Notes under the pieces: generated by a model | Told to the model about the DNA's origin: nothing | What the model saw: the letters and a program-made list of their open reading frames with translations, nothing else | The model's database searches: none | Shown: piece by piece, positions 38,901-48,984 of the stretch | Layout of the letters: each line of letters opens with the position of its first letter | Position numbering within the stretch: the first letter of the stretch is position 1 | NCBI GenBank assembly: GCA_032622095.1 | Contig: CP136062.1 | Span: 195,677,887 to 195,741,886, forward strand | Source of the DNA: Siphonodentalium dalli | Taxonomy: Eukaryota; Mollusca; Scaphopoda; Gadilida; Siphonodentaliidae | Length of the DNA: 64,000 bases | Direction: 5' to 3' | Program-made: the position numbers and the translations under genes

Positions 38901-39548
38901 AATATATCTACTTCATGGTGTACAATAATATATCTACTTCATGATGTACAATAACATATCTACTTCATGGTGTACAATAATATATCTACTTCATGGTGTA
39001 CAATAATATATCTACTTCATGATGTACAATAACATATCTACTTCATGGTGTACAATAATATATCTACTTCATGGTGTACAATAATATATCTACTTCATGG
39101 TGTACAATAACATATCTACTTCATGGTGTACAATAACATATCTACTTCATGGTGTACAATAATATATCTACTTCATGGTGTACAATAATATATCTACTTC
39201 ATGGTGTACAATAATATATCTACTTCATGGTGTACAATAATATATCTACTTCATGGTGTACAATAATATATCTACTTCATGATCTACAATAATATATCTA
39301 CTTCATGGTGTACAATAATATATCTACTTCATGGTGTACAATAATATATCTACTTCATGGTGTACAATAATATATCTTCTTCATGGTGTACAATAATATA
39401 TCTACTTCATGGTGTACAATAATATATCTACTTCATGGTGTACAATAATATATCTTCTTCATGGTGTACAATAATATATCTACGTCATGGTGTACAATAA
39501 TATATCTACTTCATGGTGTACAATAATATATCTACTTCATGGTGTACA
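26943..39548. repeat. 26-bp satellite array, about 485 copies (12.6 kb)
   Basis: The consensus unit is ttcatggtgtacaataatat followed by atctac. Variants occur at fixed places: ggtgtac, gatgtac, attgtgtac or gatctac; tctac or tcttc; aatata or aacata. A few units are 25 bp (ttctcatgg) or contain short insertions (28716, 31046). Stops occur in all frames, so it is not coding. It lies wholly in the 18.3-kb intron between exons B and C. Confidence 0.97.
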
Positions 39549-39595
39549 TAGAGGATCTCCAACAAGTGTTTATAACAAAATTTCCAAAATGAGTT

Positions 39596-39648
39596 CAGTA
39601 AATTAGGTCTGGACCAAGCCTCTGGCAATGTCCAGACCTAATTTACTG
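39596..39648. repeat. Perfect 19-bp hairpin just right of the satellite
   Basis: cagtaaattaggtctggac is followed after a 15-base loop by its exact inverse gtccagacctaatttactg. It is 48 bases past the last satellite unit. Confidence 0.8.
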
Positions 39649-39857
39649 GACAAGTTTTGTAAATTTCCCTATAAACTCGGGACGAATTGAAGAATCTATT
39701 TATTACTTGATCCAAAACACTCCATAAAAGCGCTTAAATGGGATGATAAACTAAAAGCGGCTTCTAAAAGGCAAGCCGGAAGTCAAATTTGTCTGCAGTC
39801 TCTGCACCAAGAAATAGTGCCAGATAAATAACACTCTTTGAGGTATTTAATGACTTC

Positions 39858-40304
39858 AAGGTACTCAATCCGATTCGATGGTCCCCATATCATCAGATTC
39901 TAACTACAACACTGACTACAACATAATTTTTTTGAAATGCCGCTTCAGTTATAAGAATCAAGTAATTGCCCAAAAATAATGCTAACCAGTCAACTATAAT
40001 GTAAAATTGCCCAAAACCTGTTATTTGTCAACATTTTGTTCAATAAATTTTGCCGGTTTGTCAAAAGTCTGACAAAAAAGCCGCTTGATTTTAGAGTTAT
40101 CCATCTTCATCCGCAATTTGGTCAGAGAAGTCTTCTCGTCGACTGTTTACTGGGCCACTTAAAATTAAAATAATAGATTCCAAACATCGATATCTGATCA
40201 CTCTGAGCTTTGATGGGTGGGTTGCTCGACTCGAATCAAATATTTTTTACCCCCGAAGCCAAGGAAATAGTAATTTGCGAGCGTTAATTCGGATTGAGTA
40301 CCTT
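39858..40304. mobile_element. Transposon with AAGGTACTCAATCCG ends
   Basis: aaggtactcaatccgattcg and aattcggattgagtacctt are terminal inverted repeats. The interior matches 18415-18780 in the opposite direction. No coding sequence is visible. Confidence 0.65.
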
Positions 40305-40649
40305 TAATTTAATGAAATATGTGTTCCAACTAAATCAATAATAGTCACAAACATTGATTTAGTGTAAGTAGCGTACTGAATGTAATCAGATGACAAGCCG
40401 GAAGTCAAAGGTCATGTTTCTGCGCAACAATACATTTCAGTACACCTGACACTATTTCCTGTTAAACAATGGTCGTTGGTCACTGGTTGTTATAGAATGG
40501 GTTTATACAATGAAAAAAGGGTCAGATCATGTAATAAAATAATGTATCTACAGACTAACCAATGTAGGTGCGGGATCCTAATCATTATACCCTTAGGAGT
40601 TATAATTGACAAGAAAAATCAACCATATACTTGAATCAATGCACAACTA

Positions 40650-40862
40650 CAGTAATGCCCTACATAATCGACTCCTTAACCACAGCAGAATTATGGGTAA
40701 CTTTTCAGGATTTAGTTGGAAATATGGCTTGTTGCCAATCATCGGAAAGCTCTCAGTGAGAGCTTTCCGATGAATGGCAACTAGCCATATTTCCGACTAA
40801 ATCCTGAAAAATTACCCATAATTCTGCTGTGGTTAAGGAGTCGATTGTTTAGGGCATTACTG
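40650..40862. mobile_element. CAGTAATGC MITE with duplicated flanks
   Basis: A palindrome with the usual arms. The flank tacttgaatcaatgcacaa before it recurs directly after it as tacttgaatcgatgcacaa. Confidence 0.8.
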
Positions 40863-41007
40863 TACTTGAATCGATGCACAAATAGTTATAGTGCTCTTGG
40901 AAATTTATTTTACTCAATTATTTCAAATTTGTTTTATATACTGCTATAAATTACTGCAGTTTCTCAATACATAATAAAGGAATTCTACCCTGTTGGAGTT
41001 CACTAAC

Positions 41008-41433
41008 CTTTCCCATAGATATTCTGTAATGCACTTTCAAAATGGTTGAAAGTTTCATCATCAACAGCACAGAAATATATGACCATGGAAGCCGATCTCT
41101 CTGTGATATGCTGGGCAAGATATTTTTTAACAGCACAAACAATTATCAGTGTGGCCATTTGAGTTGGAAAGCCAAATATACCACTGGATATTGCCGGAAT
41201 CGCTAAAGATCTAAACTTCATCTTTACAGCATTATGCAATGATCGCTTAGTTGCAAGCGAAAGCTTAGATGATTCATCTTGATCACCGCCATTCCACCTC
41301 GGGCCGATAGCGTGCAACACCTTTTTACAAGGAAGACTTCCAGCATTTGTGACAACAACTGACCCGGCAGCCATTTGCCCACCTATATATTTCTTCATTA
41401 TTTCATCACTTTCCTGCTGGATAATACTACCTC
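41008..41433 (-). CDS. Exon B: rest of macrodomain 1
   Basis: The exon starts after ccatag (41434) and ends at aaag|gttagt (41008/41007); 426 nt, phase 1 at both ends. Its first residues, GSIIQQESDEIMKKY, continue exon A exactly where macrodomains have the helix after the ADP-ribose loop. Further family landmarks are HAIGPRW, the SLAIPAISSGIFGFP strand-loop that holds the phosphates, and the last strand and helix (IYFCAVDDETFNHFESAL). Macrodomain 1 is therefore complete across exons A and B. With NAAN and SSGIFG kept, it resembles PARP14 macrodomain 1 and hydrolase-type macrodomains; whether it hydrolyses or only binds ADP-ribose cannot be decided from sequence. It is separated from exon A by a 10.4-kb intron and from exon C by 18.3 kb that includes the 26-bp satellite. 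Confidence 0.9.
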
Positions 41434-42300
41434 CTATGGAAACAGGAAAGTATAAGGGGACAAATTACAAAGTTCATTCAAGTCGTCGCTGAAACGGTCA
41501 ATGTCACAATACAGAGATCACATTTGTAGTCAGCTTTTCATATGGCCACAGCTCCATTTACAGCGCCATAGACATAGAATTTAAATCTACAGCATAACGT
41601 CATTCCCCAAAGTTGTTCTATTATTATAATGCAATTTTTTATGTTTAGGCCTTCAATTATGAAGTGAATAAAAGATGGAATCATATTTGAAATTCAAAAT
41701 TTCTGAAAAAAATTAATGGCTCCCATTTAGAGGTCACTCCGAAGTTCAATATGAAGTTTGATGACGATTGTATGAGAGATGTGACCTGCATGGACGCAAG
41801 GATGCCAAGCCATGGCAATAGCTCAAATTTTACAAAGTAAAGTTGAGCTCAAAAGTGATCGCCCATAAAAAGCTGGCTACATTTGCGACCATTTTTAAAT
41901 GCTGGCTATAAATGTGTCACTATCTTGTGACCCCCATAAACCAGTTTACCATATGGATAAAATATCTGAAGGTAAAAAATATGAATGTACAGTTATCCCA
42001 TATAAGGCCACAGCAATTTTATTAGTCGGTCAGAGCTGGTTGGGAAAAAATCTCTGGATAGAGGAGGGAAAAAAATATTTTAAAACCCTAGGCAGGTTCA
42101 GATATATACCGATTTGCGATTATTCGAGACAATCCTTTTGAATGCAAATCCCATATATTTGCTTGAAATAATTTTTTGCAGATAAAATTAAATAAAACTC
42201 AGACATTAAAATCTCAATTATTCTCATTTTTCCATGGTATAATGACTGATAGAATGGTCTTACACCAACAGGACACCATGAGCCCAAAAAAAACAAAACA
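41434..42300. other. Start of the 10.4-kb intron; decayed repeats
   Basis: 41640-41855 belongs to the 'ccaagatggc' family (gaagttcaatatgaagtttg) and ends with ccatggcaatagctcaaatt, the terminal repeat of the element at 50118-51756. The rest shows nothing I can name. Confidence 0.5.
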
Positions 42301-42308
42301 AAATACTA

Positions 42309-42487
42309 CAGTAATGCCCTAAATAATCGAATCCTTAACCACAGCAGAATTATGGGTAACTTTTCAGGAATTAGTCGGAAATATGGCTTGTTGCCATTCA
42401 TCGAGAGCTTTCCGATGAATGGCAACAAGCCATAATTCTGCTGTGGTTAAGTAGTTGATTATTTAGGCCATTACTCTGCATTACTGT
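42309..42487. mobile_element. CAGTAATGC MITE, right arm partly deleted
   Basis: The left arm is complete; the right arm lacks the ggatttagtcgg part and has a duplicated end (cattactctgcattactg). Confidence 0.7.
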
Positions 42488-42918
42488 ATAAATTTTTGTT
42501 TTGTTGCAATTTGGGTAAAATGTTGTTCACAAACAACTAATTAAATAGCTGTTGACTAATCACAATAACTTAGCTCTGTGTTAAACACATACATATAAAT
42601 AGATGGTAGACTAAATAAACTATACTTACCTTGGGAAGTTGCAGTTCATTTTGGATTATAATACCATTGTTAAAATTTTAAACCACCATATGGTCATTGG
42701 TGTAAATTTAATGTAAGGTCTATGCCAAAACAACCATTCTAAAACACTTGTTGTCGACGCTCGAAAATGTTTTTTTTCAGGGGACTACTTTTAGCCTAAA
42801 AACAATGCCACTGAGCATATAATTGAAACCTTACAAGTTCATCATTGACTGACTATGTTACATTTATTTCCAAGCTCAATTGAGACAAATAGCCTTGAAC
42901 TCAAGTTAGTTACATGTG

Positions 42919-43300
42919 TATTATATATATATATATATATAGCTATATATATATATATATATATATATCATAGTATTGGAGGCAAGGACTCAGTACGAGT
43001 GTTCATTGCTACAAATGTGCTTAATTCAGTGACCATTAACAACCTCGGCTACAGGGACATCCTTAAAAAGGAAGCCCTGTCACCGAGAGTTGGGAAGCGT
43101 ATCAGTCTGAACATCTGTTAAAATTTTGACACAGATCAAATCTACCATTATATTCAAATAGCACAATTGATGCACTTCCTCCGAAAATGTTTCTGTGACC
43201 ATATATGATTACTGGTATCACAGTATATTGGAGGCACAGACTTAGTATGAATGTTCATTGCTTCAAATGTGATTAATTCAGTGAGCGTGAATATAACTCT
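42919..43300. repeat. TA microsatellite and a local duplication
   Basis: (TA)n runs from 42919 to 42969. The stretch tattggaggcaaggactcag (42972) recurs as tattggaggcacagacttag (about 43224), each followed by gttcattgct. Confidence 0.7.
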
Positions 43301-43389
43301 CATTTATTATCGATATGACCATGTATGGATCGGAATGGATCATTGAGATGTTCCTCAACTCAGATCAAGCTTGAAAATCAGTCCATATT

Positions 43390-43500
43390 TCCGTCCATGT
43401 CGGGGTTCAAACCATGCCAACCCCTCGTCTAGCCCAGACTGTGATGATCTTATCCATGACCTAACCACTTTGGCTACGGGGGTATCCTTAAAAAGGAAGC
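43390..43500 (-). repeat. tRNA-derived SINE head (minus)
   Basis: On the minus strand, cgtagccaaagtggttaggt contains a good box A (TAGCCAAAGTGG), and ggcatggtttgaaccccg contains a box B. The spacing is longer than in a true tRNA, so this is SINE-derived and not a tRNA gene. Confidence 0.6.
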
Positions 43501-43605
43501 CTTTCATGCAGCATGTTGTCACAACAAAGGAACTGTCAGGTCTGACAATGATATTCTTGAAGAAATTAGGTTTCAACACCACATTACTAGTCTGCAACAG
43601 ATATA

Positions 43606-43726
43606 CAGTAATGCTCTAATTAATCTACCTCTTAACCACAGCATAATTATGGGTAACTTTTCAGGTTTAGTCGGAAATATGGCTTGTTGCCATTCATCGG
43701 AAAGCTCTCGGTGAGAGCATTACTGT
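43606..43726. mobile_element. CAGTAATGC MITE, one arm
   Basis: The left arm and loop are present; after gtgagag the copy jumps directly to cattactg, so most of the right arm is deleted. Confidence 0.7.
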
Positions 43727-44029
43727 AATTATAGTGTCATATGTATCGAATGCATGGGTGCTAACCCTTCTGTCCATCAGATGATGTGAGCTACTAATCA
43801 ATCAGATGTGTGTGTGACAAACCTCTAAAATTCCTTGGTCCAGCACTCAATACAAGACACCTGCTGTTGTCACTCTCCTGACTGGCTTACTGTCAAAAAC
43901 ATGTCAGATTTTGAACACAATGGTGTACATTTTCCAAACTTTAGAGTCATATATCTACTGGATTGTTCAACTAGCAAGCAAATATTGTTTTGTCTTGAAT
44001 GGTTCAAGTGCCTGGACTAACACAGTAAA

Positions 44030-44160
44030 CAGTAATGCCCTAAATAATCGACTCCTTAACCACAGCAGAATTATGGGTAATTTAAATCCTGAAAAATTAA
44101 CAATAATTCTGCTGTGGTCAAGGAGTCGATTATTTAGGGCAATTATTTAGGGCACTGCTG
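44030..44160. mobile_element. CAGTAATGC MITE, internally deleted
   Basis: Only the outer arms (ccacagcagaattatgggta and its inverse) remain, with a duplicated tatttagggca at the right end. Confidence 0.7.
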
Positions 44161-44607
44161 TAGCTCAGTCTACTTGGAAGCTTCATCTTTCTACAACTTC
44201 ATATATTCATTCCCATCTCAGCCTAACTGGTGGTACAATAACTGTGTACACTTTAGTCATGTCAATGATGGTCAATGAGATTGGTACTAACTCACTATGG
44301 CTAGGTTATGAATGTTAGCAACATCACAGTTTTTACTTTCAGTATCTTTAGAGCTGTAAGTACATGCTCTAAAGTGCATAGCACCTTCACTGCAGCATCC
44401 CTTCATGTAGCCTGCACAACATCAGTAAGACTTACTGATTTATCAAAGAATCACAGGACAGTTTTCACAAGACTATAGTGACGACCAGTTTGTGGACATA
44501 GCAGTGACTGTTTTTTTTAGAGTAGATCATAACCTTTAATATGATTTTATGTGGCCCACTTCCTGGGTGAAACAGATTCAGCAGCTTGATCAATAAATAA
44601 GATACCA
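44161..44607. other. Gene-free stretch, nothing recognised
   Basis: Unique-looking AT-rich sequence without exon, RNA or transposon signals that I can support. Confidence 0.5.
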
Positions 44608-45170
44608 CTAGCAGGGTGACCCGACTTCGTCCGGGCTGTTTCCCCTCTGCTTTCATCCGGACTTCAGATACCAATTTTCAAATAGCTGGTTTTGAAAACC
44701 TCCGTGGATCTAACATCGAAATCCGCCAAAAAGGCGCGATTTGACCTTGAATTGACCATTTTGAAGTCAAGGTCAGGTCAGGGTCATGATTTGACCCGTC
44801 CAAAACACTCCCCGGACAATAGTATCCCTAGGTATCAAATTTCATCGAAATCCGTCGAAAGGCATGATTTGACCTTGAATTGACCATTTTGAAGGTCAAG
44901 GTGAGGTCGGGGTCACGATTTGACCAGTCCAAAACTACCCATAGGTATCAAATTTTGTCAAAATCCGTCGAAAGGCGCAATTTGACTTTGAATTGACCAT
45001 TTTTAAGGTCAAGGTCAGGTCGGGGTCACAATTTTACCTGTTCAAAACACTCCCCAGACAAAAGTAACCCTAGGTATCAAATTTCGTCGAAATCCGTCTG
45101 GCAGTTTTCCCGGCCATTGCTAACAAACAAACAGACAAACAGACAGAAGTCCCAAAATATATAGAAGATT
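44608..45170 (+). repeat. 'gacttcgtccggg' repeat with internal tandem units
   Basis: The head is ctagcagggtgacccgactt, then three units of about 115-125 bp begin near 44739, 44865 and 44979 (tttgaccttgaattgaccat). The end is caaacagacagaagtccc followed by atatatagaagatt. A copy of the head is at 63504-63725. Confidence 0.65.
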
Positions 45171-45747
45171 GATGAGCTGGGTTTTCAATAGAATACATAC
45201 TACTACATGTTCCGGGAACTATGTACAAGTGTCATAAGTTTGTATTCCCAATGTTATAGCACAAAGGCTGAACCATTTGTACCAATACAGTACATATATA
45301 TGGAACTATATGAGACTCTCTATGGGTCTGGTATTTTAAAAGGGCACTGCGAAAGCCATTCGCTGTAGCAAATAAATCTTACTACAGCCATTTACTGCTG
45401 CTCACAAATGGAGAAGAGTTCATAAATGGAAATTACTGTAGTAATTTCTACATCAAATCAAGCTGATAATTGCAGTTTCATGGTGCAATTTGTATTATTA
45501 TACCTCATATTAAAAGCCTATTTTAATTTCCCATAGGGTGTGATTTTACAAATTGCAATGTTTCCCGCCCATGAAACATTGCCGGTCACAATTTTTGCAA
45601 TGTTTGGCGCTCCAACCGAAAGAGCCCGAACACGTTCACAGAAGCACCCGAACGAAATTTTATGATGTATTTTGACCGTGACATTCAAACTGGAAACCCC
45701 AAATCGTCACGATTCAGACGACTTCCGCATTCTTCAAAGTAAACATC

Positions 45748-45971
45748 ATGGATGCCGGTGTCAAATCAAAGCGATTCACGGATGTTTCACCCGATGATAT
45801 TTCGAAACTTATAGACGAAAAAGACAGTAGAAGCACGAAGAGATGTATCGCAAGCAGCAAGCGTATGTTTGATGACTTTCTGATCGGAAATGGAACAAAT
45901 ACAGACTTGAAATGTTTATCAAAACCGGAGATGAATGCAGAGTTGAGAAAACTGCTGACATGGTTATTCGG
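45748..45971 (+). pseudogene. Crypton-type (DUF3504) recombinase N-terminal fragment
   Basis: The frame reads MDAGVKSKRFTDVSPDDISK, then LIDEKDSRSTKRCIASSKRM, and further LSKPEMNAELRKLLTWLF. This spacing of FTDVS, EKDSRSTKR and a following helix fits the N-terminal domain of Crypton-derived tyrosine recombinase-like proteins, which are common in aquatic animals (family assignment from memory, not searched). The ATG follows acatc and the frame is clean for about 75 codons. Then a palindromic element (45972-46129) supplies the rest of the open frame, so the reading past GII is not family sequence. No catalytic R-H-R-Y region is seen. It lies antisense in the 10.4-kb intron. Confidence 0.5.
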
Positions 45972-46129
45972 CATAATAAAAACAATGGTGACCTGGCTCG
46001 AGGGCAACATTGCGGATAGTCTCCCCTTGGAACCAATGTCTCTCCCTCGGCTCCGCCTCGGGAAACATTGGTTCCTCGGGGAGACAATCCGCAATGTTGC
46101 CCTCGAGCCAGGTCACCATTTTTATAATG
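45972..46129. mobile_element. GC-rich palindromic MITE ending the Crypton fragment
   Basis: aatggtgacctggctcgagg pairs with cctcgagccaggtcaccatt; the inner arms include aacattgcggatagtctccc and its inverse. The stem is about 70 bp with few mismatches. Confidence 0.8.
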
Positions 46130-46926
46130 TTAGTAGCGGTTCAATCCTCTAAAAGAATACCACTACACTGCCAGATACTTATTGATATTGTACCTGAGTA
46201 TAACACAATGTACATATCCCTATATCTAGAATTTCTATACACTAGATACATGTACATGTGCAAATAGCTACTGGATCTGACTCATTGTTCCCCGCAAGGG
46301 AAGGGACAATAATTATGCATGTTGAGGACATTCTCAGAATTCCAACCATTCATCTTTGTGTCAGGAATTTGTTTCCTTTGATAATGCATCCAGCACGCAC
46401 CAGGCCTCATGTTAGTCTTGGAACAGACACGCCTTTCTCAGGTGAAAAGATGTGTTATTTGTATGATCCTTGAACAATAACTATTATTTGGCTTGGCAAT
46501 TCTAGACCTATTCGTAGTATTACTTACTGACATGAAGGTCAGCACCACTTGAAGATTAATTGCTCATTCAACGAATGAAGTAAAATATGAGAGGAAAATT
46601 ACATAAGTAATATATTCCATCCAGTCTCATCATGGCAGCAGACAACAATAATATTGAATATGTAATGCTTGCCAGACCATCTTCATAATGGTTTATCATA
46701 TTTACAATATGCTTCCCCATTAAATAGTGGGAAATTGCTGCAAAGTAAATACCATATTTAGTGTCCAGTCTGACAGTAAAGTTATCATTTTGTTATTCAC
46801 TTGAAAGCGGTTTGCTACCTATCAGCTCATCGGCTCTGTGTATTCTTTAATTTGTTGTGCTTTAAGAATTAAAAATAATAATTATTGACATGGTTAAAGC
46901 ATTTAATAAATAGAACACCTATGATG
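46130..46926. other. Gene-free stretch, nothing recognised
   Basis: No exon, RNA gene or transposon end was recognised; the short ORF at 46258-46473 has no family pattern. Confidence 0.5.
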
Positions 46927-47055
46927 TTTTGAGTGAATTCCATATTATTTCATTCGTGACTAGCAGTGGAAATATAAATTTCCACTCGTCGCTCATTGAA
47001 AATTTATATTTCCACTGCTAATCACTCATGAAATAATTATGTTATTCACTCAAAA
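46927..47055. mobile_element. Palindromic MITE (TTTTGAGTGAA ends)
   Basis: ttttgagtgaattccatatt pairs with the inverse end at 47055, and the core tggaaatataaatttccact is itself palindromic around the centre. Confidence 0.75.
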
Positions 47056-47150
47056 ACCATGGGTATGTATTATTAGTAAAACCATGTTTTGACAGTGGCA
47101 GTAAAGAATTAATTTTCTTGTCCACTTTTCATGTGTATTAAATTTATATA

Positions 47151-47363
47151 CAGTAATGCCCTAAATAATTGACTCTTTGACCACAGCAGAATTATGGGTA
47201 ACTTTACAGGATTTAGTCGGAAATATGGCTTGTTGACATTCATCAGAAAGCTCTAACTGAGAGCTTTCCAATGAATGGGAACAAGTCATATTTCCAACTA
47301 AATCCTGAAAAGTTACCCGTAATTCTCCTGTGGTTAAGGAGTCGATTATTTAGGGCATTACTG
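47151..47363. mobile_element. CAGTAATGC MITE
   Basis: A palindrome with both arms nearly complete; small changes (ttgacattcatcagaaa) distinguish it from other copies. Confidence 0.8.
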
Positions 47364-47577
47364 TATATATATAGCTGTCATTGGCCAACAAGTTATAAAT
47401 CTATCATTCCTCCTACAACAACCAATTGTGTTGGTGTCCACTTCCAGTATCAGAGGAAATGGTAGGATAGCATCACTTTGCAGGTTTTTCGTCAGCAATA
47501 TTTGGGTGTTTGAAACAACCTTCACCTTGCTGTTTGTCTATCACAAATTGAATTGAATTGAAATGTATTAATGGAAC

Positions 47578-47970
47578 CATTAACCCTTCCATTACTGGAG
47601 CTCAAGCCTTGAAATAGGGTGTCTGTCATTTGCAGAATGAGATCCCCAGAGGGTGAATTTGGTGATGCTAGCCCGCTATGCGGGGTAGCATCACTAAATT
47701 CACCATCTGGGGACCTCATTCTGCTAATGACAGACACCCTATTTCAAGGCTTGCTGGAGCTTCCTGAAATTTTGCGAAAACCCTGTGCCCATAGGGAGCC
47801 TTGCATGTATAAGAGAATACATTAGCCTAACACTATATACCTTGACATTGTAAGTCAGTGCATTCTCTTATGTATGCGAGGCCCCTATGGGAGACTCGCA
47901 TATGTAAGAGATTACATTGGCACAGGATCATTAATGCTACACCAGCGCAGCTCCCATCATGAAAGGGTTA
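47578..47970. mobile_element. piggyBac-type MITE with a hAT-type MITE nested in it
   Basis: TTAACCCTTCCATTACTGG and catgaaagggtta bound the outer element, which has two hairpins of the cattctcttatgtatgcgag type. The inner element (47603-47753) runs from caagccttgaaatagggtgt to its exact inverse and is flanked on both sides by ctggagct, a perfect 8-bp target duplication. Confidence 0.8.
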
Positions 47971-48278
47971 TACTTATAATTTTGTATAATTATTCATTAG
48001 TCAGCATATATTGAAGCAATGATGGACGTGACACGGGAGCTTGTTACACTGTGACTAAATAATTATGTCAATTGTCGTGCTAGAGTGCATGTGTACTGTA
48101 GCGACTTGGAATTTGTTGCTGATATCGAAGGCACAAATTTATGCACTAATTTTTACCGAATACGTTCGGCTTTTATTGATGTCTATGACATCAGAATTAT
48201 GTCCCCACTATATGTGCAGACTTAAACCGATTACTAGTATGTATTTTCACCCTTCCATGAGTTGCGGTACTAGTGCGT

Positions 48279-48655
48279 ATTTCCAATTTTCGAGTTAGTC
48301 ATGCTATTGTGCTTTCGTCAGTTTGAAGTTGATTTTGCAATTGTCAGATAATAAATAAACAACTTTTAGAATATGCTAAATGCATTAGCGATTCAGCACA
48401 AGGACACATAATACTTGCACCACATGCAAACTGTCTGACATATTTTTTCTTCATATTTTTTATTGATTTTATTTCCAATTTTCGAGTTAGTCATGCTATT
48501 GTGCTTTCGTCAGTTTGAAGTTGATTTTGCAATTGTCAGATAATAAATAAACAACTTTTAGAATATGCTAAATGCATTAGCGATTCAGCACAAGGACACA
48601 TAATACTTGCACCACATGCAAACTGTCTGACATATTTTTTCTTCATATTTTTTAT
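48279..48655. repeat. Perfect 192-bp tandem duplication
   Basis: The sequence from atttccaattttcgagttag to ttcatattttttat is present at 48279 and again at 48471 with no difference that I can see. Confidence 0.9.
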
Positions 48656-48727
48656 TTGATCCGTTGCAAGTGAAACTCTTCCAAGCCCCGGCCTGCTTTC
48701 TTACCTGTGACATGTACGTATACAATG

Positions 48728-48962
48728 CTTAACCCATCCATGACTGGAGCTTCCTGAAAAACCCTGCTTTCGAAAAACCCTGTGCCAATGCATTCTCTAA
48801 AAAATGCGAGTCTCCCATAGGGAGCCTCGACTATATATGATAATGCATTGGTCAAACAATATTTACCTAGGCCTTGTAAGCCAGAGCATTCTCTTATATA
48901 TGAGAGGCTCCCTATGGGAGACTCGCACATATAAGAGAATGCACTGGCACAGGATCCTCGTC
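48728..48962. mobile_element. piggyBac-type foldback fragment
   Basis: It starts ttaacccatccatgactgga and carries two inverted pairs of the gcattctcttatatatg type around cctatgggag; the right TTAA end is lost. Confidence 0.6.
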
Positions 48963-48984
48963 ATAAAACTATTGAAGATAATTA

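Noticed and set aside
26943-39548. CRISPR-like regular repeats
   Set aside because: The 26-bp units abut with no unique spacers, and the context is a eukaryotic intron; it is a satellite.
43390-43500. tRNA gene
   Set aside because: Box A and box B patterns are present, but the spacing is too long and no acceptor stem forms; it is a SINE head. The same holds for 9209-9270 and 8480-8548.
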